A DNA stretch of 31,536 nucleotides from Lachnospiraceae bacterium (GTDB lineage: Bacteria; Bacillota; Clostridia; Lachnospirales; Lachnospiraceae), in assembly GCA_900752065.1 (NCBI GenBank), contig CAADTT010000002.1, positions 1 to 31,536 of the forward strand, given 5' to 3'. Within the stretch, counting starts at the first letter, position 1. Each line of letters begins with the position of its first letter. Below are positions 22,373 to 30,768 of this stretch, piece by piece. The translations under genes were made by a program, and so were the position numbers. Under the pieces are notes generated by a model. The model searched no databases. It saw only the letters and a list, made by a program, of their open reading frames with translations, and was not told the DNA's origin.

Positions 22373-25147
22373 TTATTTTACATTAACCTTTACAACTTTT
22401 TTCAGGCCATTGCACTTCACGGTGATCTTACAGCTTCCCTTTTTCACACCCTTGACAACGCCTTTTTTCGTTACTGTAGCAACCTTCTTATTGCTGCTCT
22501 TGTAAGTGATCTTTCCTTTCGGCGTCACCTTTACCCGGATCTTAGCCTTCTTGCCCTTCTTCAGGGTAAGCTTTTTCTTTGTGATCTTCAGGGTCGGCTT
22601 TTTAACCGTAATTGTACAGGATGCCTTATAGGAACCGATCTCCGCTGTGATAACCGTCTTTCCTGCTTTCTTTGCCGTAACCTTTCCATTCTTCACAGTC
22701 GCCACGCCCGGCTTGGAAGACTTCCACACAGCCGAACCGCTGATGCCTGTAGAAGTCAGCTTCAGCGTCACCGTCTTCGTTCCCTTAGTGTAAATCGTTG
22801 CGCTCGTCTTGTCAAAAGTGAGAGATGGCTGTGCCGGCGGCTGTATGGTCTGTGCCTTCTGCAATGCGCCTATCGCACTCTTCAGCTTTGCCAATGCAGC
22901 ATCTAACTGCTCCTTCGTGCTGTTCGTGTCTGCCAGTACGCCCTCCACTTCTTTAAGAACTGTCTGGAGCTTACTCCAGCTTTCTGCTGTGTAGTCCGCA
23001 GCCTTCAGCGCTTTTGCTGCTGTAACCTGGGTACTCAGGGTTCCTTTTGCCTCGGTGGTGTCAGAAGGAATCGGTTTTTCTGCTTCGATTTTTTTCGCCG
23101 TCGCAACAACAACTTTCTGCGCTGCTGACTGAACCCCCTTCGCATCATAGGCAACGATCGTGAATGTGTACTGTGTCTCCGGTTTCAGGTTTTCCAGAAC
23201 CACAGATGTCGCACCGCCTTTTACATCTGCAATGACCTTATCTCCATCCATGATCTTATAGCCTTCGATTCCGACCAGATCCTGTACCGGCACCCAGTTC
23301 AGGGTTACGGAAGTATCCTTTGCCTCTGTCACCTCAGGCTTCTGCGGCGCTGCCGGAACGCCCTCATCCTCATTTGCCTGATACTGATGCGCGCCAATAT
23401 CGAAAGTAGTAACACCTGCCAGGCTGTTGCCGAAGAAGTCTACCTCGCTCGCTTCCTTACCGTTCGCATCTACAACCACTTTACCTTTTCCGATTGCCGG
23501 TGAATTTTCCGCCAGCTTATATCCGTCAAAAATACTTCTCACACCCGGATCGTTGTGGAGGTTTGCCGCAGCCACAGCCTTGTCCGGTCCCTTTCCTGCA
23601 TCCACAAATACCTTCGTTCCTGCAACCACTTCAATAGCAGCCGTATCGCTCTCCGGTTTATTTGCGTAATTATAATACAGGTTGTTGCTGTAAGTCTGTG
23701 TGCCGCCAATGGTCCATGTCTCTGTTCTCGGTGTGGAACCCGCGTAGTAGATGATATTATTCTCTACTTTCATGTTTCCATAATATCCGTTTCCACGGTT
23801 ACGGATAAACGGAATCCCCTCTGCCATATAAAATACATTATTATATACATGTGCATCCGGATTTCTTGCTATATCCATCGCTCCCATCAGATCATTCTGG
23901 CTGATGTTATAACGGAAGGTGTTCCTGTATGCCTGTGATTCGCAGAACATCACGCAGCCGCCGCTGTTATGATGGCTGTAGTTATACTGATACAGCGTTC
24001 CATCGCCCCAGTCTGCATCCCATGCCTGACCATCGCCATTTCCATTTTCTGCGTTCATCGTATCAAACACTTCATTGTACTGGAAGACTGCATCCTTGCA
24101 CTTCCAGGGCCAGATCGCCGCTGCCACTCTTCCAGTGGATGTTTTCGAATAATCTGTAGTGTTAATCTGTCTTGCAGCTCCGTCCGATACATTGTACTCA
24201 ACCAGCGGACGGTCACAGTACATCATTGTGATCGCATCGCCGCCTGCATCCTTAATATAGTTATTGCGAATGACCACGTTGGCAGATCCATACGTAGCCG
24301 CTATATCATCCGAAATCTCCATTGCTGTAAACTTGTTCCAGTAAGCAGTGTACCCTACGGCAATTCCCCAGCGGTTTACATTTTCCACGGTACAGTTCTC
24401 AATCTTCACGCCATCATAGCGGGAAACGCCTGTCTCCGACGTTCCATCTGCTTTCATGTCATGAGGCTGGAATACCGTAAAATAAATACCTCCGTTGTTC
24501 ATATGCTTGTCATAAACATTTCCGATCACATCATGGACATACAGTCCGTTCAGATAAATATGATCAACGGTTCCCTTATCCTGTGCCACCGCAGCTACAC
24601 CAGTACGGTTCATAACATCTGTCTCATTGTAGTCTGTCTCGATTGCTGGAGCCTTGTTTACAATTTCCAGGTTATTGATCTCAATGTACTCCGTATCATA
24701 CAGAAGGATGGAAGAAGATACATACCCCTGATATTTATGGCTTTCACTGTCCAGTCTGTATCCATAGTTCTGATACCAGACTCCCTGTCCATTCGTATCG
24801 ATGACAGGTTTTGCCCCTGCGCCATACTGATCGATCACGATCGGCGCCTCCGCGCTTCCGCTCTGTCCATACAGATGCAGATATCCGTTTGTAAATACAG
24901 AACCGCTCTCCAGAAGAACCTGATCTCCCGGATTCAACTTCAATTCATTTATCTTCTGAAGACTGTAAAACGGTGTCTTCTCGGACTTACCGTCGTTGCT
25001 GTCCTTTCCGTGAAGGGTGCTGACGTAGTAAGTCGTTCCCATTGTATCTGATGCAGTCTCCGCTGCCTCCGCTCCCATTCCCGGAGCGATCGTGGAGCAG
25101 AGCACAGCCAATGCAGTCATTATTGCATAAATTCTTTTTTTCATCAT
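22373..25147 (-). CDS. Secreted right-handed beta-helix protein with Fn3, FIVAR and Big2 modules (GH136-like candidate)
   Basis: A 924-residue exported protein, probable glycan-active enzyme. Order: signal peptide (1-29, ending near GAEA); beta-helix (about 38-590) opening GTTYYVSTLHGKDSNDGKSE; fibronectin type III (598-685); FIVAR-like helices (697-766); two Big2-type Ig domains (773-850 and 850-924) with a lysine-rich end. D372, D377, D379 and D382 lie in GDGQAWDADWGDG, a cluster repeated in the neighbouring paralogue. D372 and D379 are seven apart, the spacing I recall for the catalytic aspartates of GH136 lacto-N-biosidases. Start: ATG at 25147, eight bases after AGGAGG; an earlier in-frame start would overlap the upstream gene. 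It follows its paralogue after 13 bases. Exact enzyme family is unproven. Confidence 0.8.
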   Translation of the reverse strand: MMKKRIYAIMTALAVLCSTIAPGMGAEAAETASDTMGTTYYVSTLHGKDSNDGKSEKTPFYSLQKINELKLNPGDQVLLESGSVFTNGYLHLYGQSGSAEAPIVIDQYGAGAKPVIDTNGQGVWYQNYGYRLDSESHKYQGYVSSSILLYDTEYIEINNLEIVNKAPAIETDYNETDVMNRTGVAAVAQDKGTVDHIYLNGLYVHDVIGNVYDKHMNNGGIYFTVFQPHDMKADGTSETGVSRYDGVKIENCTVENVNRWGIAVGYTAYWNKFTAMEISDDIAATYGSANVVIRNNYIKDAGGDAITMMYCDRPLVEYNVSDGAARQINTTDYSKTSTGRVAAAIWPWKCKDAVFQYNEVFDTMNAENGNGDGQAWDADWGDGTLYQYNYSHHNSGGCVMFCESQAYRNTFRYNISQNDLMGAMDIARNPDAHVYNNVFYMAEGIPFIRNRGNGYYGNMKVENNIIYYAGSTPRTETWTIGGTQTYSNNLYYNYANKPESDTAAIEVVAGTKVFVDAGKGPDKAVAAANLHNDPGVRSIFDGYKLAENSPAIGKGKVVVDANGKEASEVDFFGNSLAGVTTFDIGAHQYQANEDEGVPAAPQKPEVTEAKDTSVTLNWVPVQDLVGIEGYKIMDGDKVIADVKGGATSVVLENLKPETQYTFTIVAYDAKGVQSAAQKVVVATAKKIEAEKPIPSDTTEAKGTLSTQVTAAKALKAADYTAESWSKLQTVLKEVEGVLADTNSTKEQLDAALAKLKSAIGALQKAQTIQPPAQPSLTFDKTSATIYTKGTKTVTLKLTSTGISGSAVWKSSKPGVATVKNGKVTAKKAGKTVITAEIGSYKASCTITVKKPTLKITKKKLTLKKGKKAKIRVKVTPKGKITYKSSNKKVATVTKKGVVKGVKKGSCKITVKCNGLKKVVKVNVK

Positions 25148-25160
25148 AGCCCTCTCCTCC

Positions 25161-27566
25161 TTATTTCTCGCATCCAACACGTACTTCTGCGGCGCTTCCG
25201 AATATCTTTCCTGTTACACTTGATGCCGTTTCCAGGCCAGACAGCCGCACATAACGCGCATTCGTCTCGGCAAATTTAGCGTACTTTGTTTCTGAATTTG
25301 CCGCCCATTCCCCTGAAACTGCCTCTGTCCAGTTTACGTTATCCGTACTCAGCTCCACCTTGTACTTTTTGAAAATACCGTTTGTACCGCCGCCCTGTCT
25401 CGGCACATACTTCACCATAGCTACCGGCTTAACCGCTCCCAGATCCAGCATGATCCATACATCACTCTGGGCACATCCGTCATAGTTTGTATGCCACATA
25501 GTACTTGTGTTGTTATCCAGAGCAAGGTTTGCATTTCCTTCTGTACTGTTGCCTGACTGAAAGCTTCCTACTGTCCCTGTCATACTGGTAGGCGCATACT
25601 CTTCGTATTCCTTCATGATCTCAATGGTGTACTCTTTTGTCTGTGCTCCTCTGGTGATCTTCACCTTAATATCAGAAGACATCTGCTCGTCATCCTGCGC
25701 CTCTGCGCCGCCTTTCAGAACCTGCAGAGTGACATCCTGTGCATAAATAAGGTTTTCCTTCAGTTCTGCCACTGTCATGCTCTTCGGCACATCCTTGATC
25801 ACATTTTCCTCCACCGTCAGGGAATTCGCCCCAACTGCCAGTACCGTTTCCGCCGTAGCAGACTCATACACACCGATATCCGGCTGCATACCTACTCTGT
25901 TTCCGAAGAAGTCATACTTTGCACTGCCGCTGATCGCCACACCTGCATTGATTGCAGGAGAACCGCTCTGAAGCTTATATCCGTCAAACACACTGTTCTC
26001 ATGGATCTTGCCGCTGTTCGATGTTGTAGGCGCTTTTCCGGGATCTGCAAACTTAGGATCTGCCTTTATCGCACCGTCCGGAAGCGTTGCATTGTCATAT
26101 CCATAGAAAATATTGTTTGCAAAAGTACGATTTGCCTGTACGATCGTCTCACTTGCATTTCTTCCGGTGCTGGTATTATAGAAGATATTATTCTTAATAT
26201 TTGCAGTTCCTGCACCATTGAAGATATCCGTATTCAGATTACCGTCAATATAAAATACATTATTATAAATATCACCGTTCGGATTCCCTGCCAGATGGAT
26301 CAGATCTCTCAGATCGTTCTGACTGATATTGTAACGGAACACGCCGTTGTACGCCTCGCCGCCGCAGAACATCACACATCCGCCGCCGTTGTTGTGGCTG
26401 TAATTGTACTGGTAAATCGTTCCATCCGAATAGTCGATATCCCACGGCTGTGCATCCTGGTTATTGGTCCCAACCGTATCAAATACTTCATTGTACTGGA
26501 AGATTCCATCCTTACACTTCCAGGGCCAGACCGCCGCACAGAGATGCTGCCAGAAAGCGTTCGATGCCGTGTAGATATCCATATCTGCACCGGATCTGTC
26601 TGATACGTTATACTGCACCAGAGGACGGTATGCATACATGGCTACGATCGCATCATTTCCTGCATTCTGCACATAATTGCCCTCGATCACCAGACCGGTA
26701 TGCCCGTAAGTCTTTGCCGTATCATCTGAGATCGCCGCTCCGTTAAACTGAGCGTTCTTATAAGTATATCCTACACAGATCCCTGCTCTGGAAACATCTT
26801 TCACATAACAGTTCGTGATCCTGACATCGTCATATCTCGCTACTCCGGTAGCCGCTTCATCCTTCGGTGGGATTACATTCATCTGAATACCGCCGTTATC
26901 CATATGCTTATCCTGGATATTTCCATCCACATCATGAATATAGAGGTCATTCAGATAAACATGCTGCATCGTACCCCCATTTCTTGCAATACCTGCGACT
27001 CCTGTACGGTCTATACGTCCGCTGGTCTCCGATACGCTGCTGGTCGCTCCTTTAAAGAACGTAAAGTCGTCAGACTCATTCGTGATCTCCAGACCGCTTA
27101 CCTCTACGAAATCCACATCGTAAAGAAGAATTGCAGAAGAAACATACCCCTTCGACTGATGTCTGGCATTATCTATCGTTCCCTTATAATCCTGATACCA
27201 TATCCCCTGTCCATTTGCGTGAATACGCGGCTTTTCTTCTCCTGTACCATAACTGCTGATTTTGATCGGCGCCTGCTCTGTTCCATGAACATCCACCAGA
27301 TGAATATACCCGTTAAAATCAGAACCTTTTTCCAGAAGTACCTGGTCGCCGGGCTGCAGGGTAATGCCTGACAGCTTATCCAAAGTCTCCCATGCTGTAT
27401 TCTCTGATTTTCCATCTTTTGAATTATCGCCGTGAATGCTGCTGATATAGTAGGTTGTTCCTACTGCAGTCGTCTCAGCCGCGCTCACCTGGAGGGCAGG
27501 CAGGACATTTGGACTTGTTCCCGCAACTGCCAGCGCACATAGTAGTGCTAACACTCTCTTTCTCAT
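25161..27566 (-). CDS. Secreted right-handed beta-helix protein with C-terminal F5/8 (CBM32-like) domain (GH136-like candidate)
   Basis: An 801-residue exported paralogue of the next gene. Signal peptide (1-30, ending VSAAE); beta-helix (about 36-567) opening GTTYYISSIHGDNSKDGKSE; a small beta domain (about 575-652, TVEENVIKDVPKSMTVAELKE); then an F5/8 type C/CBM32-like sugar-binding module (655-799) with NLALDNNTSTMWHTNYDG. Shared blocks with the paralogue include NGQGIWYQDY, VWPWKCKDGIFQYNEVFDT, GGGCVMFC and RYNISQNDL. The aspartate cluster D371, D376, D378, D381 (QDAQPWDIDYSDG) is kept. It begins 18 bases after the stop of the foldase-like gene, so the two are co-transcribed. Different C-terminal modules suggest the two helices act on different surfaces or glycans. 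Confidence 0.8.
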   Translation of the reverse strand: MRKRVLALLCALAVAGTSPNVLPALQVSAAETTAVGTTYYISSIHGDNSKDGKSENTAWETLDKLSGITLQPGDQVLLEKGSDFNGYIHLVDVHGTEQAPIKISSYGTGEEKPRIHANGQGIWYQDYKGTIDNARHQSKGYVSSAILLYDVDFVEVSGLEITNESDDFTFFKGATSSVSETSGRIDRTGVAGIARNGGTMQHVYLNDLYIHDVDGNIQDKHMDNGGIQMNVIPPKDEAATGVARYDDVRITNCYVKDVSRAGICVGYTYKNAQFNGAAISDDTAKTYGHTGLVIEGNYVQNAGNDAIVAMYAYRPLVQYNVSDRSGADMDIYTASNAFWQHLCAAVWPWKCKDGIFQYNEVFDTVGTNNQDAQPWDIDYSDGTIYQYNYSHNNGGGCVMFCGGEAYNGVFRYNISQNDLRDLIHLAGNPNGDIYNNVFYIDGNLNTDIFNGAGTANIKNNIFYNTSTGRNASETIVQANRTFANNIFYGYDNATLPDGAIKADPKFADPGKAPTTSNSGKIHENSVFDGYKLQSGSPAINAGVAISGSAKYDFFGNRVGMQPDIGVYESATAETVLAVGANSLTVEENVIKDVPKSMTVAELKENLIYAQDVTLQVLKGGAEAQDDEQMSSDIKVKITRGAQTKEYTIEIMKEYEEYAPTSMTGTVGSFQSGNSTEGNANLALDNNTSTMWHTNYDGCAQSDVWIMLDLGAVKPVAMVKYVPRQGGGTNGIFKKYKVELSTDNVNWTEAVSGEWAANSETKYAKFAETNARYVRLSGLETASSVTGKIFGSAAEVRVGCEK

Positions 27567-27584
27567 TTTTTTCTCCTTTCTGGT

Positions 27585-28637
27585 TTAATTGTCTATATGC
27601 TTTTTCATAAAAAAGTATATACGTTCCATATCGCCCTCTATCCGGGCTTCTTCCGCGCGTTTGGAAATTATTTCATCGTATCGTTCCTCACGCAGCGTCT
27701 TGTTGATATTATCCTTTACTTCTTCCAGAGAAGATGGTTCATTCTCTATCCTGTCTGTACACTCGATCAGATACAGACACCCATATTCATCAATCACCGC
27801 CGTAGACTCCCCGGCTTTCAGCTCCCATGCATATTCCAGGACATCACTGATCGTTCTGGAATAGACTCTCAGTTCATCTGCCGTGACGTCCGCATGCTCC
27901 AGATAAGCAGAAATCTCCTGATCTGCTCCAGCCAGCTCCGCCAGCGAATGTTCCGCATCCATCTTTTTATAGATCGCCGTCAGGCGCTGTTTCAGTTCCT
28001 CCGTCTGCTCTCCGCTCATTTCTTCGCTTGTGTAAGGTATCATGATATAATCCAGTATCCTGTCATCTTCTTTTTGATAGGAAGATTCATGTTCCTTATA
28101 ATACTGTTCTCTCTCGGCATCCGTGATATCCATGCCCTCATTTTCCAGGTTTTCGCAGTATTGCTTCTGGAACGTATCCATCTCATATTCCCGGTACATC
28201 TCCAGCGTGTACTCCGACAGTCCGTACACCGCCTCGCCCTTTGCAATCTTTTCTTTCCTTAAATTGTTCTCCATCTCCCAGCGCTCCAGAAGCCCCTGAT
28301 AGCTGTCATCCTCTATGTACCCCTTTTCTTTTGCCAGCCCATAAACCGCATGGGTATACTTTAACTGTTCCACTGCCGCATCCGCCAGTATCTGATAGGG
28401 AAATTCCCCCTCGATTTCTCTCTCCCAAAATCCGGCGTCCACATTTCCCCCCGTTTTTCCGGAAAAATAGCTGACCGTCTCATACTTTTTCTGAGATGCT
28501 GCATCCAGAAATTCCTCTTTGTCGATTTTGCTACCGTTTATCGTCAGGGAAAACCGGCTTCTATAGAGAAACATTCCCACAAAAACAGCTATCCCCAGAA
28601 GGATAATTGTAATAATTATACATATTTTTTTCTTCAC
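27585..28637 (-). CDS. Membrane-anchored SurA/PrsA-like (parvulin-type) foldase
   Basis: A 350-residue protein with an N-terminal anchor (about 5-26, no lipobox cysteine), then an outside domain. Residues about 30-180 form a helical SurA_N-like region (NGSKIDKEEFLDAA, later DAAVEQLKYTHAVYGLAKEKGY and ITDAEREQYYKEHES). Residues about 190-315 look like a degenerate parvulin domain (RILDYIMIPY, then LKAGESTAVIDEYGCLYLIECTDR). Family knowledge: such proteins help secreted proteins fold outside the membrane. As first gene of an operon with two large beta-helix proteins it is probably their dedicated helper, as LnbY is for LnbX. Start is GTG at 28637 with AGGAG ten bases upstream. Whether it isomerises proline is doubtful. 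Confidence 0.72.
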   Translation of the reverse strand: MKKKICIIITIILLGIAVFVGMFLYRSRFSLTINGSKIDKEEFLDAASQKKYETVSYFSGKTGGNVDAGFWEREIEGEFPYQILADAAVEQLKYTHAVYGLAKEKGYIEDDSYQGLLERWEMENNLRKEKIAKGEAVYGLSEYTLEMYREYEMDTFQKQYCENLENEGMDITDAEREQYYKEHESSYQKEDDRILDYIMIPYTSEEMSGEQTEELKQRLTAIYKKMDAEHSLAELAGADQEISAYLEHADVTADELRVYSRTISDVLEYAWELKAGESTAVIDEYGCLYLIECTDRIENEPSSLEEVKDNINKTLREERYDEIISKRAEEARIEGDMERIYFFMKKHIDN

Positions 28638-28658
28638 TTCTGTTGCTCCTATTCATTT

Positions 28659-28681
28659 TTGCCAAGGCAATTGACTTTGCC
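28659..28681 (-). promoter_or_regulatory. Operator-like inverted repeats in the foldase/beta-helix leader
   Basis: TTGCC-AA-GGCAA (28659-28670) overlaps GGCAA-six bases-TTGCC (28666-28681, ending TTGCC read across). Three half-sites lie between the predicted start site (about 28683) and the GTG, a plausible place for a repressor. Confidence 0.4.
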
Positions 28682-28689
28682 GTCTTTTT

Positions 28690-28698
28690 ATTATATCA
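28690..28698 (-). promoter_or_regulatory. Extended -10 promoter of the foldase/beta-helix operon
   Basis: Minus strand TGATATAAT (TATAAT at 28690-28695 with TGA before it). No good -35 is seen, which fits activation by the divergent AraC-type regulator. Confidence 0.55.
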
Positions 28699-28750
28699 TT
28701 TTGTTAGTCTTTTTTCTTGTTAAAAACCGTCCATTTTACTATTCTTTTTG

Positions 28751-28756
28751 TATAAT
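28751..28756 (+). promoter_or_regulatory. -10 box of the araC-type gene
   Basis: TATAAT 25 bases before the ATG at 28781, with no clear -35. An alternative TTG start at 28748 overlaps this box, which argues against it. Confidence 0.5.
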
Positions 28757-28780
28757 ACGGAACTAAGGGAGGAAATTTCT

Positions 28781-29710
28781 ATGAGCGGAAACCTGCGTTT
28801 GGAACACAAACACTTTTCTGGTAAAGGAGAAGTTTTTCTCGGTGGACAGACGATCATCAGTGCGCTGGAGCAGACGAGAGAAAACGGATACAGCTTTGCG
28901 AAGCATATCCACAAGTCCATCGAAATTTACCTTATTAAATCCGGCTGCTGCGCCATGGATATCAACAGTCAGAAAATCATCTGTACCCCCGGTGACTTTG
29001 TACTGATTCCACCGAACACAGTGCATTCCTTCTACCTGGAAACAGAGGCGGCCTGTACCTTCCGGCATATCCATTTTGACCCCTCCCTGTTTTCTAAATG
29101 GTATTTGAATAATACGGAACCATATCCCCTGGATCTGGTTACCGCGCTGATTTTTTCCTGCGACTCTCATTTCAAGCTGCAGGCCGATCAGAAAATCCAC
29201 TCTCTGGTTGCAGAGATCATAGATGAAACAGCAGACGGGGAAGCCTCCTCCTCCGCCCTCTCGAACCTCCATCTGGCGGAGCTGATGCTTTATCTGATCA
29301 ATCCGGAACGTGCCAGGCTGTCCGTTTTCGGAGATGTGGGCAGCCATACGCCGGTACATATCCGTTATGTCTCCTATGCCCTTTCTTATATCCATGAGAA
29401 TTATGCGGGGAAGATATTGATTCAGGATATCGCTGACCATTTGAACATCTCTGCCCGCTATCTGAGCAAGGTTTTTTTTCAGCATATGAATCTGACGATC
29501 CTGAATTATATCAATATTTACCGTATGAACCAGGCCATTGATCTGATGCTGAACACCGACCTGACACTGACACATATCGCATCCCAGATCGGTCTGAAAG
29601 ACTCTCAGCACTTTTCCAGACTGTTCCGGAATATTATCGGCATCTCCCCTAACCGATACCGGAAGCTGCTTCTCCGGGACATCTCCGAATCCGATGGGAT
29701 TTTCCTTTAA
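28781..29710 (+). CDS. AraC-family transcriptional regulator with cupin sensor domain
   Basis: A 309-residue AraC/XylS regulator. The N-terminal cupin (about 20-110; YSFAKHIHKSIEIYLIKSG, TPGDFVLIPPNTVH, FRHIHFD) probably binds a sugar. The C-terminus holds two helix-turn-helix units: about 212-232 (ILIQDIADHLNISARYLSKVF) and about 262-284 (LTHIASQIGLKDSQHFSRLF), closing with the family signature NIIGISPNRYRKL. GGGAGG lies eight bases before the ATG. It is divergent from the foldase and beta-helix operon across a 143-base gap, the usual arrangement of a local activator with its target. It is the only plus-strand protein gene in the window and ends at a shared terminator. Confidence 0.93.
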   Translation: MSGNLRLEHKHFSGKGEVFLGGQTIISALEQTRENGYSFAKHIHKSIEIYLIKSGCCAMDINSQKIICTPGDFVLIPPNTVHSFYLETEAACTFRHIHFDPSLFSKWYLNNTEPYPLDLVTALIFSCDSHFKLQADQKIHSLVAEIIDETADGEASSSALSNLHLAELMLYLINPERARLSVFGDVGSHTPVHIRYVSYALSYIHENYAGKILIQDIADHLNISARYLSKVFFQHMNLTILNYINIYRMNQAIDLMLNTDLTLTHIASQIGLKDSQHFSRLFRNIIGISPNRYRKLLLRDISESDGIFL

Positions 29711-29743
29711 AAAGCCGCGGCAGAAACTCTCTGCCACGGCTTT
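29711..29743. terminator. Bidirectional terminator between convergent genes
   Basis: AAAGCCGCGGCAGA (29711-29724) pairs with TCTGCCACGGCTTT (29730-29743) around a five-base loop, directly after the araC-type stop. The T run is three on the plus strand and five on the minus, so it serves both converging units. Confidence 0.8.
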
Positions 29744-29808
29744 CCGCATCCTCCTGTATCCGTTTATCCCCAGTCCCAATGCCCGTTGCCAGCTTAGAAT
29801 ATTTCCTG

Positions 29809-30168
29809 TCAGGAAACCATCCCTCCCAGCATTCCTCCCCCCGCGCAGAGCAGGAACGTGGTCAGTATCTGTCCCGGCTGCGCCGAAAGCCCTTTTCCTG
29901 CTGTCAGGGATACTGTAAGCAGCACAAAAAAATAAATGCTTCCCACCGCAAGACCCCACAGAAATTTCCGGGAACCACATTTTTTCCCTGCAAAAAAGCC
30001 GCCCAAAAAACAGGATAAAAGATAGACTGCAATGATTCCTAGCGCCACCTTTCCCTCATCGAGCGCAAGCTGGAACAGCAGAAAAGCCAGCAAGAGCAGC
30101 AGAAGAGCTGTGATTATGTATGATATCACCAGTGATTTTAAAACGGCTGACAGCTTTGACATATTCAT
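29809..30168 (-). CDS. TIGR04086 family membrane protein
   Basis: A small membrane protein of about 119 residues with four hydrophobic segments: VISYIITALLLLLLAFLLF, IIAVYLLSCFLGGFFAG, FLWGLAVGSIYFFVLLTV and ILTTFLLCAGGGMLGG. The pattern fits the TIGR04086 family (YrzE-like), of unknown function and common in spore-forming Firmicutes. Start is uncertain: ATG at 30168 has GGAG ten bases before it; ATG at 30183 is also possible but with a poor site. An upstream in-frame reading overlaps the PAP2 gene and is rejected. It is the last gene of the three-gene minus-strand group. Confidence 0.72.
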   Translation of the reverse strand: MNMSKLSAVLKSLVISYIITALLLLLLAFLLFQLALDEGKVALGIIAVYLLSCFLGGFFAGKKCGSRKFLWGLAVGSIYFFVLLTVSLTAGKGLSAQPGQILTTFLLCAGGGMLGGMVS

Positions 30169-30227
30169 AACTGCATTCTCCATTCCGGATTTCTCTCTTG
30201 GAAAACTATATGCTGCCAGCCCCAAAA

Positions 30228-30758
30228 TTATTCTTTCCTTTTCCGTTTTTCGAGTGCCTGCAGGCAATGGTAACCCAGCCATCCTGACAGGAGACCGACC
30301 AGCACTCCGCCCAGCACATCTGTGGGATAATGCACATAAAGATACAGCCTGGAAAAAGCGATCAGCACCGACAGCACCAGGGAAATCCCGAACAACTTTT
30401 TTTCACCCGCCAGATACAGAGCCGCCACCGATGCAAAGGAAGCCGCCGTATGTCCTGACGGAAACGAGAAATCCACCGGTCGGGCGATCAAAAGCTGCAC
30501 CGCCGTATTTATATCAAAGGGCCGTACCCTTGCCGCCAGCGGCTTGATCAGAATGTTGCACAAAAACAGGTCAAAGAGCAAAGCCAGCAGTAAGATACAC
30601 CCTGCCCTTCTCTTCTTTGGCTGCAAAAGCAGCAGCACCGTCAGGCCAATCCAGAAGATCCCCGCATTTCCGAGAGCCGTGACCAGAGGCATCACGCTGT
30701 CTCCAAACGGCGTCCGCAGCCCCTGTATAAAATCAAGAATTTGAAATTCTATTCCCAT
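30228..30758 (-). CDS. PAP2-family membrane phosphatase
   Basis: A 176-residue membrane phosphatase with the complete PAP2 signature in order: K72-x6-R79-P80 (KPLAARVRP), PSGH at 100-103 (FPSGHTAAS) and S136-R-x5-H143-x3-D147 (SRLYLYVHYPTD). Four to five hydrophobic segments surround these, so the site faces outside. Family knowledge: such enzymes act on undecaprenyl diphosphate (lipid carrier recycling) or phosphatidic acid-like lipids; length and layout fit a BcrC/YodM-like or phosphatidylglycerophosphatase role, which sequence alone does not separate. Start: ATG at 30758 with AAGGGG seven bases before it and only 10 bases after the DUF3887 lipoprotein stop. Confidence 0.88.
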   Translation of the reverse strand: MGIEFQILDFIQGLRTPFGDSVMPLVTALGNAGIFWIGLTVLLLLQPKKRRAGCILLLALLFDLFLCNILIKPLAARVRPFDINTAVQLLIARPVDFSFPSGHTAASFASVAALYLAGEKKLFGISLVLSVLIAFSRLYLYVHYPTDVLGGVLVGLLSGWLGYHCLQALEKRKRKE

Positions 30759-30768
30759 CGTCTGCCCC

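Noticed and set aside
28763..29980. A 405-codon open frame on the minus strand
   Set aside because: It is the shadow of the AraC-type gene and crosses the bidirectional terminator; the AraC protein has full family signatures.
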